Of a DNA stretch of 64,000 bases, positions 1 to 9,030 are shown piece after piece. Source of the stretch: Clostridium formicaceticum (lineage in GTDB: Bacteria; Bacillota; Clostridia; Peptostreptococcales; Natronincolaceae); NCBI RefSeq assembly GCF_001854185.1, contig NZ_CP017603.1, positions 1,736,001-1,800,000 of the forward strand. The letters run 5' to 3'. A model generated the notes under the pieces. It saw nothing but the letters and a program-made list of their open reading frames with translations. It did not search any database and was not told the origin of the DNA. The translations under genes and the position numbers were made by a program. Numbering within the stretch: position 1 is the stretch's first letter; the number at the start of each line of letters is the position of its first letter.

Positions 1-29
1 TAAACAATTCTAAAAAATAGTCATCATAA

Positions 30-56
30 TTAAAAAATTTTATGTTATGCTATAAT
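30..56 (+). promoter_or_regulatory. possible sigma-A promoter for acoR
   Basis: A perfect TATAAT lies at 51-56, about 115 bases before the acoR start. The -35 region is poor: TTAAAA at 30-35 leaves only a 15-base spacer. A TGTTAG half-site at 121-126 matches the half-sites of the inverted repeats found before the aco operon, so autoregulation is conceivable. Weak call. Confidence 0.3.
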
Positions 57-170
57 AAGGAATATATTTAAAGGAATAAATCTGACTTTTTCTAATACTT
101 TTTATGAAGAATAGAAGGCTTGTTAGAAATGTGAAATTTCCGTTATCTGTTAAGGGGAAAGGAGAAGGGC

Positions 171-2141
171 ATGTTAGATAGGGCAAGTAGTTCTGGTAAG
201 CTAAGTATAAAACAGGCATGGAATAGATTCGTCTTGTCAGGAAAAATAGAAGGAGTTTATGTACGTGATGTTATAGCTGATTCGTGGCTTCGCTGCTATA
301 ATGCAGAAGTAAACCACCGAGACGGCTATTGTCAAGACTTACTACCCAAGGAAAAAATCCAACAATACATTGAAGAAAAAAAACAGCTTATAGAGATTGC
401 AAGGCCTATTATGAGAACTTTATTCAAGTGTGTGGAGGGTTCTAGCTTTGTTGTTGTATTGGCCAATGAAAAAGGTCTTATACTTGAATCTATGGGAGAC
501 CCAGATATTCTAGCAATGACAAAAACCATCAATTTCCTACCTGGTGGAAACTGGTTGGAAGAGTGTGTTGGTACAAATGCTATAGGAACTGCACTGGTGA
601 GCGATAGCCCTATACGGGTTTCGGGGGCAGAACATTATTGCAGTAAACACCACATTTGGGCTTGCTCTGCTGCTCCCATACATGATTCCTTCGGAAATAT
701 TATTGGCTGCTTAGATATGTCTTGTTTAGTAGGACGTGAACATTCTAAGGATTTGGGTATGGTTGTTGCTGCGGTAAGAGCCATAGAAAATCAATTGCAT
801 AAGGAAGAGACACAAGGACAATTATTTGCTGCACATAAACATTTAACCACTGTTTTGAACACAATTTCAGAAGGCATCATGTCCATTGACAAGGATTTTA
901 TGATAACCCATGTGAATCCAGCCCTGTCTAAAATCATAGGTATGCTTTCCAGCCATATGATTGGAAAACAGGTCAGCAGCATCATAGGGGATTGTTATCA
1001 TATCAAAAGGGTATTAGAAACAGGAGAAAGTTGTTTAGAAGAAGAAGTCACAATAGATATATTCAATCGCCAGATTCATTGCACATTAAAAGCCAGCCCT
1101 ATAAGAGATAAATCTATGCAGGTTGTGGGGGCAGTGATAACTTTTCGAGAGATTAAACAGGTCCATCAAATTGTAAATAAGATGGCGGCTACCCAGGCAA
1201 GATTTCGTTTTAGAGATATTGTTGGAAAGAGCGATAAAATTCAAGAGACCATTAGAAAAGCGAAGGTAGCGGCTAAAAGTCCATCTACTGTCTTATTATT
1301 GGGAGAAAGTGGTACCGGTAAAGAGGTTTTTGCACAGACCATTCATAATTCCAGTGAACGCAGAGATGCACCTTTTATCGCTGTGAACTGTGCTGCTATG
1401 CCCAGGGAATTGATTCAAAGTGAACTTTTTGGTTATTGTGATGGAGCCTTTACCGGGGCTAAACGGGGAGGCAGACCTGGGAAATTCGAATTAGCCGATG
1501 GAGGTACGTTACTGTTAGATGAAATAGGGGATATGCCTATCGATATGCAGGTGAATTTACTAAGAGTTTTGCAAGAAAAAAACGTAGTGAGGGTAGGGGG
1601 CGATAAGCCAATCCCCATCGATGTTCGTGTAATTGCTGCTACAAATAAAAATTTAAGTCTAGAAATAGAAAAAGGCATTTTTCGTAAAGACTTGTTTTAC
1701 CGCTTAAATGTTGTTACTATCAATATTCCTCCTTTAAAAGAAAGGTATGGAGATATTGAATTATTTGTTGAATATTTTCTTCAAAAGATGGCACTTAAGC
1801 TAGGGAAGGAGATTCCGGAGGTTCATCCTCAGGTGATGGACATTTTAAATAATTACCATTGGCCTGGGAATGTTAGAGAATTAGAAAATGTATTGGAATA
1901 TGCTATCAATATGGTAGAAGGTAATAGCATGACAAAAGAATGTTTACCTCATTATCTTAACAAGGCAGAGATAAAAATAGAGAAGGAAGATGAGCTTTTT
2001 ACGCTTGCAGAACTAGAGTGTAACGCAATCAAAAAAGCTCTGAAAAAATTTGATGGTAATATCACTCAGGTAGCTCAATCGCTGGGAATCGCTAGAAATA
2101 CCCTTTACGAAAAAATGAAAAAATATAAGATAAAAAAATAA
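171..2141 (+). CDS. acoR: AcoR-like sigma-54-dependent activator of acetoin catabolism
   Basis: Enhancer-binding protein of 656 aa. An N-terminal GAF-type sensor region (about residues 50-220) is followed by a PAS domain (about 225-340), a sigma-54 AAA+ domain and a C-terminal Fis-type helix-turn-helix. The AAA+ domain has Walker A GESGTGKE near residue 378, the sigma-54 contact loop GAFTGA near 425, and Walker B LLLDEIGD. AcoR proteins sense acetoin and open sigma-54 promoters. The assignment rests on this architecture plus the adjacent acetoin dehydrogenase operon, which has a sigma-54 promoter in front. The ATG at 171 is preceded by a strong AAAGGAGA ribosome site. The gene is separated from the operon by its own terminator. 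Confidence 0.92.
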   Translation: MLDRASSSGKLSIKQAWNRFVLSGKIEGVYVRDVIADSWLRCYNAEVNHRDGYCQDLLPKEKIQQYIEEKKQLIEIARPIMRTLFKCVEGSSFVVVLANEKGLILESMGDPDILAMTKTINFLPGGNWLEECVGTNAIGTALVSDSPIRVSGAEHYCSKHHIWACSAAPIHDSFGNIIGCLDMSCLVGREHSKDLGMVVAAVRAIENQLHKEETQGQLFAAHKHLTTVLNTISEGIMSIDKDFMITHVNPALSKIIGMLSSHMIGKQVSSIIGDCYHIKRVLETGESCLEEEVTIDIFNRQIHCTLKASPIRDKSMQVVGAVITFREIKQVHQIVNKMAATQARFRFRDIVGKSDKIQETIRKAKVAAKSPSTVLLLGESGTGKEVFAQTIHNSSERRDAPFIAVNCAAMPRELIQSELFGYCDGAFTGAKRGGRPGKFELADGGTLLLDEIGDMPIDMQVNLLRVLQEKNVVRVGGDKPIPIDVRVIAATNKNLSLEIEKGIFRKDLFYRLNVVTINIPPLKERYGDIELFVEYFLQKMALKLGKEIPEVHPQVMDILNNYHWPGNVRELENVLEYAINMVEGNSMTKECLPHYLNKAEIKIEKEDELFTLAELECNAIKKALKKFDGNITQVAQSLGIARNTLYEKMKKYKIKK

Positions 2142-2166
2142 AGCATAGCTATGCTTTATTTTTTTA
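2139..2166 (+). terminator. intrinsic terminator of acoR
   Basis: A perfect palindrome at 2140-2157 (AAAGCATAG/CTATGCTTT) overlaps the acoR stop codon and runs into a T-rich tract. A second, less perfect hairpin at about 2177-2220 (AACTCCC paired with GGGGGTT) may act as a backup. Confidence 0.8.
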
Positions 2167-2239
2167 GTTTAAGAAAGCAAAACTCCCAGCAGTTTTTGAA
2201 AACCAGTGGGGGGGTTTTTAGTGTCCTGAAATTGATGGG

Positions 2240-2330
2240 TGTTAGATATTCTAACAATAGATGCTGAAAAACAAAGAAACGCAATGACTTCTACCAGAAA
2301 GTGCAATGAAAAGTGTTAGAAAAGCTAACA
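2240..2330 (+). promoter_or_regulatory. two AcoR-type upstream activating sites
   Basis: Two inverted repeats with identical arms and a 5-base spacer, TGTTAG-N5-CTAACA, lie at 2240-2256 and 2314-2330. They are 74 bp apart, close to seven helical turns, so they face the same side of the DNA. They lie about 210-300 bp upstream of the sigma-54 promoter, as expected for enhancer sites. Binding by the neighbouring AcoR is inference. Confidence 0.7.
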
Positions 2331-2541
2331 GATACTTTCGTTTTAATGATAACGACTACATTTATAAAGGTATTTCTTATTAAGAATTATTAAAAAAAAT
2401 ATTTTTTAAAAACGTTTCATAGGTATGTCACTACACTTGAATTTTTATAGCTAGGGTCTGGGATTTTGCCTTGGCTAAAAAATATAGCCAAAGACTGCAA
2501 ACGTAGTTTCTAATAAAAAATTTTAATGATATTTTAGGTAC

Positions 2542-2557
2542 TGGCATACTTATTGCT
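2542..2557 (+). promoter_or_regulatory. sigma-54 promoter of the aco operon
   Basis: TGGCAT-N5-TTGCT, with GG at 2543-2544 and GC at 2555-2556. The GG-N10-GC spacing is exact. Transcription would start near 2568, which rules out any longer upstream start for the next gene. A small hairpin (TTGGCTA/TAGCCAA, 2471-2491) lies between the activator sites and the promoter. Confidence 0.9.
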
Positions 2558-2600
2558 TTATTTAATAAGGGAAGGTCAAGAGAATAGCGAAGGGGGTGGC

Positions 2601-2987
2601 ATGATGTGGAAGAGATATATCGTTGAGTTAGGGTGGGGAGCAGATCTACATGGACAGGATGTAACGAAAGCAGCTGAAAGAGCTGTAAAGGATGCAATCT
2701 CTAAAAGCTGTCTTTGTGGTTTGAAGGAAATACTCGAGGTCGAAGATCTTAACGAAGTAGGTGTACACGTCACGATTGCTGCACCTTATCCAGAAAAGGT
2801 AGAGGCGGAAAAAGTGATGAAGGTTCTACCTATAGGTAAGAAATCAATAGAAATCGTGAAGGGGGGGATGGAAGTACCAGGACTTTGTGTGGAGGAATTT
2901 GGAGATTTAAAAGATAGTATAGTGATTGCGAACGCATGCGTAGAAGTAAAGGTGTCTTGTGAAAACTTTATATCAGCTAAAAAATGA
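2601..2987 (+). CDS. Lin0512-family conserved protein, first gene of the aco operon
   Basis: A 128-aa protein beginning MMWKRYIVELGWGADLHGQD. The GxGADLHGQD motif followed by AAERAVKDAI is the signature of the Lin0512 family (TIGR02058), small proteins of unknown function found across Firmicutes, cyanobacteria and plants. I chose the ATG at 2601 because AGGGGGTGG precedes it and because an upstream in-frame start at 2553 lies inside the sigma-54 promoter. Another ATG follows at 2604. Its stop is 12 bases before acoA, so it is co-transcribed. A role tied to acetoin dehydrogenase is suggested only by position. Confidence 0.85.
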   Translation: MMWKRYIVELGWGADLHGQDVTKAAERAVKDAISKSCLCGLKEILEVEDLNEVGVHVTIAAPYPEKVEAEKVMKVLPIGKKSIEIVKGGMEVPGLCVEEFGDLKDSIVIANACVEVKVSCENFISAKK

Positions 2988-2999
2988 GGAGGGAATAAT

Positions 3000-3986
3000 G
3001 TGAATTTATCTAACGATAAGGTTATTGAAGTCTATAACCAAATGTTGAAAATAAGAAAGTTTGAAGAAAAGGCTATGAAGCTTTTTGCGGAAGGTGAAAT
3101 TCCTGGATTTGTTCATCTATATATTGGAGAGGAAGCTGTTGCCACAGGTGTTTGTGCAAATCTAACGGAGGCTGATTATATTACAAGTACCCATAGAGGT
3201 CATGGACATATTCTTGCTAAAGGTGGAGATTTAAAAGAAATGATGGCAGAGCTTTATGGAAAAGCAACAGGATATTGCAAAGGAAAAGGCGGGTCCATGC
3301 ATATAGCAGATGCTACGAAGGGGATTTTAGGTGCCAACGGTATTGTAGGTGCTGGACACAATCTCGCTGTAGGAGCAGGGATTACGGCGCAATATAACGG
3401 AACAGATCAGGTTTGTGTTTGTTTCTTTGGAGATGCTTCCACTAATCAGAGTACCTTTCACGAAGCATTAAATCTTGCAAGCATATGGAAACTTCCTGTG
3501 GTTTTTGTTTGTGAAAATAATTTATATGGTATTTCCATGAGTCAGTCCAGGCATCAAGCGATACAAGATGTATCCGATAGAGCAGTTGCCTATAACATGC
3601 CTGGGGTAACTGTTGATGGTAACGATGTATTTGCTGTTTATGAAGCAGCAAATGAAGCCATCAAAAGGGCTAGAAAAGGCCAGGGACCTACCTTAGTAGA
3701 ATGTAAAACCTATAGATATAGAGGCCATTTTGAAGGAGATCCTACTTCCTATCGGTCTTCAGAAGAATTAGCAGAATGGTTGCAAAAGGACCCCTTGGAG
3801 AGATTAGAAAAACATATGTTGGCCAACAAAGTAATTACGCCTGAGAAGTTAGAGGTATTGCAAAAGAATGTGGATCAGCAGATAGCAGAGGCTGTAGAAT
3901 TTGCAGGCAACAGTCCATATCCTGCACTAGAATCAGCAGTTGAAGATATTTATACAGATATCGTAGAGGAGGTTCGAGTTAGATGA
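3000..3986 (+). CDS. acoA: acetoin dehydrogenase E1 component, alpha subunit
   Basis: A 328-aa thiamine-diphosphate-dependent E1 alpha subunit. With AcoB it cleaves acetoin, releasing acetaldehyde and passing the acetyl group to the lipoyl arm of AcoC. The TPP-binding motif starts at FFGDASTNQSTFHEALN and ends at the typical LPVVFVCENN; the usual GDG is GDA here. The phosphorylation-loop-like YRYRGHFEGDP segment is present. It starts at GTG 3000: GAGGAGGG at 2986-2993 is well spaced to it, while the ATG at 2998 is out of frame and stops at once. The gene overlaps acoB by four bases (ATGA). Confidence 0.93.
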   Translation: MNLSNDKVIEVYNQMLKIRKFEEKAMKLFAEGEIPGFVHLYIGEEAVATGVCANLTEADYITSTHRGHGHILAKGGDLKEMMAELYGKATGYCKGKGGSMHIADATKGILGANGIVGAGHNLAVGAGITAQYNGTDQVCVCFFGDASTNQSTFHEALNLASIWKLPVVFVCENNLYGISMSQSRHQAIQDVSDRAVAYNMPGVTVDGNDVFAVYEAANEAIKRARKGQGPTLVECKTYRYRGHFEGDPTSYRSSEELAEWLQKDPLERLEKHMLANKVITPEKLEVLQKNVDQQIAEAVEFAGNSPYPALESAVEDIYTDIVEEVRVR

Positions 3987-4966
3987 GAAATATGACCTAT
4001 GGTGAAGCAATAAGAGAAGGAATGAGGATAAAAATGAAAGAAGATCCAAAGGTATTTATTATGGGGGAAGACGTTGGTGCCTTTGGAGGATGCTTTGGTG
4101 TAACGGCTGGACTTTTTGAAGAATTTGGAGAAAAAAGAGTGAAAGATACGCCGATATCGGAAGGTGTTATTATTGGTGGAGCCGTTGGTGCTGCAGCAAC
4201 TGGACTTAGACCTATAGCCGAATTAATGTTTATTGACTTTTTAACGGTGGGCATGGATCAGATCGTAAATCAAGCAGCAAAAATGAGATATATGTTTGGT
4301 GGAAAGATTACTGTACCTATGGTTGTTAGGCTGCCTGCTGGTGGTGGTGTTCAAGCAGCAGCCCAACATTCACAATCCCTTGAAGCGTGGTTGACCCATG
4401 TGCCTGGATTGAAGGTAGTATATCCATCTACCCCACAGGATGCATTAGGATTGATGTTAACTGCTATTGAAGACGATAACCCAGTGATGTATATAGAGCA
4501 TAAGGCAATGTATGCTATGAAGGGTAATGTAGAGGATAATGTAGCACCGATTCCTTTTGGGGTTGCTGATATAAAAAGAGAAGGTGAAGATGTCACAATA
4601 ATTGCCTATGGAAAGATGCTCCATGAGGCGTTAAAGGCAGCAGAAGAGCTTGCCAAAGAAGGAATCGAAGTTGAAGTAATCGATCCAAGAACATTATATC
4701 CATTAGATCAAGAAACAATATTAAAATCTGTTGAAAAGACAAATAGAGTAGTCGTTGCTACGGAAGAAAACAAAAGAGGTGGCTATGGCGGGGAAATTGC
4801 AGCGCTTATTGCTGAAAAAGCCTTTGATCATTTAGATGCGCCTATTGTAAGGGTCGGTGCATTAGATACCCCTATACCATTTACAGCTTGTCTTGAAAAT
4901 TATGTACTTCCCAATTCTGTGGATATCATAAGCGCAGTAAAAAGTACTGTACATAGTGCTGTCTAA
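3983..4966 (+). CDS. acoB: acetoin dehydrogenase E1 component, beta subunit
   Basis: A 327-aa transketolase-like E1 beta subunit that pairs with AcoA. It opens with MTYGEAIREGMRIKM and carries the MGEDVGAFGG motif, the pyrimidine-domain core and the C-terminal transketolase domain (EVIDPRTLYPLDQETI). Length and order match acetoin and pyruvate dehydrogenase E1 beta subunits. The acetoin assignment comes from the acoX neighbour and the AcoR/sigma-54 control. It is translationally coupled to acoA through the ATGA overlap. Confidence 0.93.
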   Translation: MRNMTYGEAIREGMRIKMKEDPKVFIMGEDVGAFGGCFGVTAGLFEEFGEKRVKDTPISEGVIIGGAVGAAATGLRPIAELMFIDFLTVGMDQIVNQAAKMRYMFGGKITVPMVVRLPAGGGVQAAAQHSQSLEAWLTHVPGLKVVYPSTPQDALGLMLTAIEDDNPVMYIEHKAMYAMKGNVEDNVAPIPFGVADIKREGEDVTIIAYGKMLHEALKAAEELAKEGIEVEVIDPRTLYPLDQETILKSVEKTNRVVVATEENKRGGYGGEIAALIAEKAFDHLDAPIVRVGALDTPIPFTACLENYVLPNSVDIISAVKSTVHSAV

Positions 4967-4973
4967 ATCAATA

Positions 4974-5009
4974 GGGGGGTAACTTATGTTACCCCCCCTT
5001 TAAAAGGGT
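4974..5009 (+). promoter_or_regulatory. GC-rich hairpin between acoB and acoX
   Basis: A perfect 10-bp stem (GGGGGGTAAC, TTAT loop, GTTACCCCCC, 4974-4997) is followed by an overlapping CCCTTTAAAAGGG palindrome (about 4997-5009) that covers the purine-rich region ahead of the acoX ATG. No real T-tract follows. It may protect the acoAB transcript 3' end or limit acoX translation rather than fully terminate. Confidence 0.6.
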
Positions 5010-5017
5010 GGTAAGGT

Positions 5018-6013
5018 ATGTCAAGCATAGGGATTATTGCCAATCCTGTATCAGGTAAAGATATAAGAAGACTTGTTTCCCACGCAACCGTTGTTGATAA
5101 CCATGAAAAAGTAAATATTGTTGAGCGAATTCTACTGGGGGCGCAGCAATGCGGTGTAAAGAACATTTATATTATGCCGGATTCCTTTAATATAGGTTAT
5201 AAGGCAATAGACAACTTATCCTATTCAAGAGAGTTGACCAGTAGCGTAGAAGTTTTATGTATGAAACTCAATGCTAATCCAACAGATACTACATGCGCCG
5301 CAAAGATGATGGAAGATATGAAGATAGGCTGCATGATTGTACTAGGTGGGGATGGCACCAATAGAGCAGCAGCCAAGGCGATAAAAAATACGCCACTGAT
5401 CAGTATATCGACAGGCACCAATAATGTTTACCCTGAAATGGTGGAGGGCACTGTAGCTGGAATGGCTGCAGCAGTAGTTGCTTCTGGAAAATATGCTAAG
5501 GATAGCATATGTAAAAGAGATAAAAAAATTGAAATTTATAAAAACCAAGAATTAATAGATATTGCATTGGTGGATGCAGTACTATCAAAAAATTTATTTG
5601 TTGGATCTAAAGCAATTTGGGATATGGAGGATATGATAGAAATAATTGTATCGAAAGCACATCCTGCGTCTATAGGCTTTTCCTCCATTGTGGGATGTAA
5701 AAAAATCATAAGAGATGAAGATGATTTTGGTGCTTCTGTTAATTTAACAGAAGGTAGATATAGCATTCTTGCACCGATGGCGGCAGGGCTAGTAAAAAAA
5801 GTCCGCATGGGTGAACCGAAAATTTTAAAACTCAATAAAGCCTACGTTTATGAAACAAAGTGCAATGGTATGATTGCGGTTGATGGCGAAAGGGAGATTC
5901 CCTTTAGAGAAAATGAAAAGATAACCTTTAAAATAACGAGGAATGGACCTCTTCGTGTAAATATAAAAAAGGCATTAGAAGATGCGCAGAAAGATGGTTT
6001 TTTTCTTAGATGA
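5018..6013 (+). CDS. acoX: AcoX, NAD-kinase-like acetoin catabolism protein
   Basis: A 331-aa member of the ATP-NAD kinase-like AcoX family. The N terminus IGIIANPVSGKDIRRLVSHA and the nucleotide-binding GGDGTNRAAAK motif (about residue 110) are clear. AcoX is commonly encoded with acetoin dehydrogenase genes, but its reaction is not established to my knowledge. It lies between acoB and acoC, after a strong hairpin, so its level may be set separately from the E1 genes. Confidence 0.9.
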   Translation: MSSIGIIANPVSGKDIRRLVSHATVVDNHEKVNIVERILLGAQQCGVKNIYIMPDSFNIGYKAIDNLSYSRELTSSVEVLCMKLNANPTDTTCAAKMMEDMKIGCMIVLGGDGTNRAAAKAIKNTPLISISTGTNNVYPEMVEGTVAGMAAAVVASGKYAKDSICKRDKKIEIYKNQELIDIALVDAVLSKNLFVGSKAIWDMEDMIEIIVSKAHPASIGFSSIVGCKKIIRDEDDFGASVNLTEGRYSILAPMAAGLVKKVRMGEPKILKLNKAYVYETKCNGMIAVDGEREIPFRENEKITFKITRNGPLRVNIKKALEDAQKDGFFLR

Positions 6014-6067
6014 GAATAGAAATGAAATTCTGTAAATAGAGGACTACAGTATAGAGGAGGATGGAAC

Positions 6068-7375
6068 ATGGCGAAAGTAGTAACAATGCCAAAGTTAGGA
6101 CTGACAATGACAGAAGGTAAATTGACAAAATGGTATAAAGCAGAGGGAGAAGAAATTCAAGCAGGAGAAGTATTTTTTGACGTTACCACCGATAAGCTTA
6201 CTAATGAAGTAGAAGCAACAGAAAGTGGAATTGTAAGAAAACTACTGGTGAAGGAGGAGGATGTTGTAGAATGCTTAAAGCCAGTGGCTATCATTGCTGC
6301 TGCGGATGAAGATATATCTTCTTTAATCGCAGCGTCAGGAAGTACAGGTGATGAAGCAATTGACATAGAAACCAGTGATGAAAATACTGAAAAGGCATCA
6401 GTAGATAAACCAAAGGAGGGAAGACGAATAAAAGCTTCCCCAGTAGCAAAAAAATTAGCCGAAGAGAACAATATTGATCTTGAGCTTGTAACCGGAACGG
6501 GTCCTAATGGTAGAATCACATTAGAAGACGTTGAAAACTATATAAACAGTGCAGCAAAAAAAGTGAAGGCCTCTCCAATGGCTGAAAAAACCGCAGCTGC
6601 TCTTGATGTAGATTTATGTGAAATTAAGAAGGATTCCAGAATCATGAAGGAAGATGTGTACAATTATCTAAAGGATAAAGATGTACAAGGTCAGACAAAC
6701 CTAATAGAAACAAGAATTCCAATGAGTCAGATGAGAAAGATCATTGCCAGCAGAATGTTCGATAGTTGGAGGGTATCGCCAGCTGTAACCTTTGACATAA
6801 AAGTAGATGTTACCAGACTGAAAGAAATTAGAAATTGGTTAAAAAGTACCTGTAAGGTTACTTTTACAGACCTATTGGTTAAAATTATTGCAACAACCCT
6901 ATTGGAATTTCCATACTTAAACAGCAGAATTGAAAATGATGAGATTGTTACACGCAATTATGCCAATATTGGTGTCGCAGTTGCTTTAGAAGGCGGTCTT
7001 GTTGTACCAGTCGTTAAATATGCCAATACAAAAGGTTTAAAACAGATTTCAAGTGAAGTAAAAGAATTGGCGGAAAAAGCAAGAAATAATGAATTGAGCC
7101 AGGAGGATTTGACAGAAGGAACTTTTACGATTACCAACCTTGGCATGTATGGTATAGAGTCCTTTTCGCCAATTATCAATCAGCCGGAGGTGGCTATTTT
7201 AGGGGTCAATACCATCACTGACACATCTGTTGTAGTCAATGGGGAGATTGTGATTAAACCATTGATGAACTTAAGTCTTACGGCAGACCATAGAGTAGTA
7301 GATGGAGCGGTAGCTGCACAATTTTTATCAAGGGTAAAGGAATATATCGAAAAACCAGAGATGCTATTACTATAG
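6068..7375 (+). CDS. acoC: acetoin dehydrogenase E2 component (dihydrolipoyl acetyltransferase)
   Basis: A 435-aa lipoyl-bearing acyltransferase core that transfers the acetyl group to CoA. Residues 1-75 form one lipoyl domain, with lipoyl-lysine K43 in TDKLTNEVEA. Two peripheral-subunit-binding segments follow: a canonical one at about 121-160 (KASPVAKKLAEENNID...) and a shorter one at about 167-202 (KASPMAEKTAAALDVD...) lacking the GTGPNGR loop. The catalytic domain ends with the active-site ADHRVVDG motif. AGAGGAGG precedes the ATG. Fully expected for aco E2 apart from the second, degenerate binding domain. Confidence 0.93.
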   Translation: MAKVVTMPKLGLTMTEGKLTKWYKAEGEEIQAGEVFFDVTTDKLTNEVEATESGIVRKLLVKEEDVVECLKPVAIIAAADEDISSLIAASGSTGDEAIDIETSDENTEKASVDKPKEGRRIKASPVAKKLAEENNIDLELVTGTGPNGRITLEDVENYINSAAKKVKASPMAEKTAAALDVDLCEIKKDSRIMKEDVYNYLKDKDVQGQTNLIETRIPMSQMRKIIASRMFDSWRVSPAVTFDIKVDVTRLKEIRNWLKSTCKVTFTDLLVKIIATTLLEFPYLNSRIENDEIVTRNYANIGVAVALEGGLVVPVVKYANTKGLKQISSEVKELAEKARNNELSQEDLTEGTFTITNLGMYGIESFSPIINQPEVAILGVNTITDTSVVVNGEIVIKPLMNLSLTADHRVVDGAVAAQFLSRVKEYIEKPEMLLL

Positions 7376-7398
7376 AAAATTTTATAGGGGGTAAAAAA

Positions 7399-8787
7399 AT
7401 GAAAGTTGTTGTCATTGGAGGAGGCCCTGGAGGATATGTAGCAGCCATCAGGGCAGCGCAGCTAGGGGCAGAAGTTACACTTGTAGAAAAAAAATACATT
7501 GGAGGAACCTGCTTAAATGTTGGTTGTATCCCTACGAAGGTTCTGCTTCATACTGCTGAATTATATACTACTTTAGCAAAAGAATCGAAGAAATTAGGGA
7601 TAAAAATTGAAAAGCTTGATATTGATTGGAAAAAACTTCAGCAGAGAAAAAAGGTAGTAGTGGGTCAATTAATTGGTGGGGTGAATATGCTTTTAAAATC
7701 CAATAAAGTTAAGGTGATAATGGGTAAAGCATCTTTTTTAAACGCCAATCAGCTGGAGGTTCAACAGGAGGAAGGAAAGAAAGCAACAGTAGATTTTGAT
7801 TATGCGATTATTGCTACAGGTTCAAAGCCCTTTATCCTTCCAATACCGGGAGTTGACTTAGAAGGGGTGATTACAAGTGATGAAGCCCTTTCTTTAGAAG
7901 AGATCCCTAAGAGTATGCTAGTGATAGGCGGCGGTGTTATAGGGAGCGAATTTGCCAGTGTTTATAGCAGTATGGGAACAAAGGTGACAATCGTTGAAGC
8001 CCTTCCAAATATTGTAGCTACAATGGATCAGGAGGTCACTGATTATCTTGTGGAAGCATTGAAAAAAGCTGGAGTGGATATCTGTACAGATACAAAAGTA
8101 GAAGGGATTGAAAAAACTAAAACAGGTTTAAGGGTGAAGGCAGTATCTAAAGAAGGAAGCAAATCATTTGAAGTAGAAAAAGTCCTGTTAGCTATAGGAA
8201 GAAAGCCAGTAACTGAAAATATGGGGTTGGAGAAAATTGGTATTAAACTAAATAAAGATAAAATCATCACAAATAAAAAATTTCAAACAAATATTAGTAA
8301 TATCTATGCAATTGGGGATTGCAGAGGAGAAATCATGTTGGCACACGTGGCTTCAGCAGAAGGAATTGTCGCGGTCGAAGGGATCATGGGGAAAGCTTCA
8401 AAAATTGATTTTAAAACAATTCCCTATGCAGTATATACCAAACCAGAATTAGCAGCAGTAGGTATGACAGAAAAGCAGGCGAAAGAGAAGGGGTATGAAA
8501 CCAAAACGGGAAAATTTCCATTATACGCCAATGGAAAATCCCTCATCATGGGAGAAGCTAAAGGGGTGGTAAAATATGTAGTAGATGCAAAAACAGAAGA
8601 GATTTTAGGGCTTCATATGGCAGGGCCGAGGGCAACAGAATTGATTGTAGAAGGAGCACTTGCGCTAAGACTAGAAGCCACTATTGAAGAGATAGCAACA
8701 ACAATACATGCGCATCCTACAGTAGGAGAATCCCTTCATGAAGCAGTTCACGCTGTTCATAATATGGCCATTCATTTACCTAAGTAA
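7399..8787 (+). CDS. acoL: dihydrolipoamide dehydrogenase (E3) of the acetoin complex
   Basis: A 462-aa FAD flavoprotein that reoxidises dihydrolipoamide with NAD+. It has the FAD-binding GGGPGGYVAA, the redox disulfide CLNVGC (C38 and C43), the NAD-binding GGGVIGSEFASVYSSMG, the second FAD motif AIGDC, and the C-terminal HAHPTVGESLHEAVH active-site His/Glu dyad. It lacks an N-terminal lipoyl domain, unlike some AcoL/PdhD proteins. Last gene of the operon, followed by a strong terminator. Confidence 0.93.
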   Translation: MKVVVIGGGPGGYVAAIRAAQLGAEVTLVEKKYIGGTCLNVGCIPTKVLLHTAELYTTLAKESKKLGIKIEKLDIDWKKLQQRKKVVVGQLIGGVNMLLKSNKVKVIMGKASFLNANQLEVQQEEGKKATVDFDYAIIATGSKPFILPIPGVDLEGVITSDEALSLEEIPKSMLVIGGGVIGSEFASVYSSMGTKVTIVEALPNIVATMDQEVTDYLVEALKKAGVDICTDTKVEGIEKTKTGLRVKAVSKEGSKSFEVEKVLLAIGRKPVTENMGLEKIGIKLNKDKIITNKKFQTNISNIYAIGDCRGEIMLAHVASAEGIVAVEGIMGKASKIDFKTIPYAVYTKPELAAVGMTEKQAKEKGYETKTGKFPLYANGKSLIMGEAKGVVKYVVDAKTEEILGLHMAGPRATELIVEGALALRLEATIEEIATTIHAHPTVGESLHEAVHAVHNMAIHLPK

Positions 8788-8807
8788 AACTGTATTAAAA
8801 CCTATAC

Positions 8808-8843
8808 AGCCCATAGTACTATACTATGGGCTTAAATTATTTT
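8808..8843 (+). terminator. terminator of the aco operon
   Basis: An 11-bp perfect stem, AGCCCATAGTA (8808-8818) and TACTATGGGCT (8822-8832), with a 3-base loop, is followed by TAAATTATTTT. Confidence 0.85.
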
Positions 8844-9030
8844 AAGTAAAGTGATAAGCAGGATATTCACTACAAATGGAGAATAATTACAAAATTATGG
8901 CTTAAGTTAACGCTAATGATTACAAAATAAAAAAGAAGACGGGCAAGTCGAAGCAGAATAGCTAAGTATGAAAGATGTATTGATCTGCGTTATTATTATA
9001 AAAAAACAATTATTTTAGGGAGGTTTCGGC

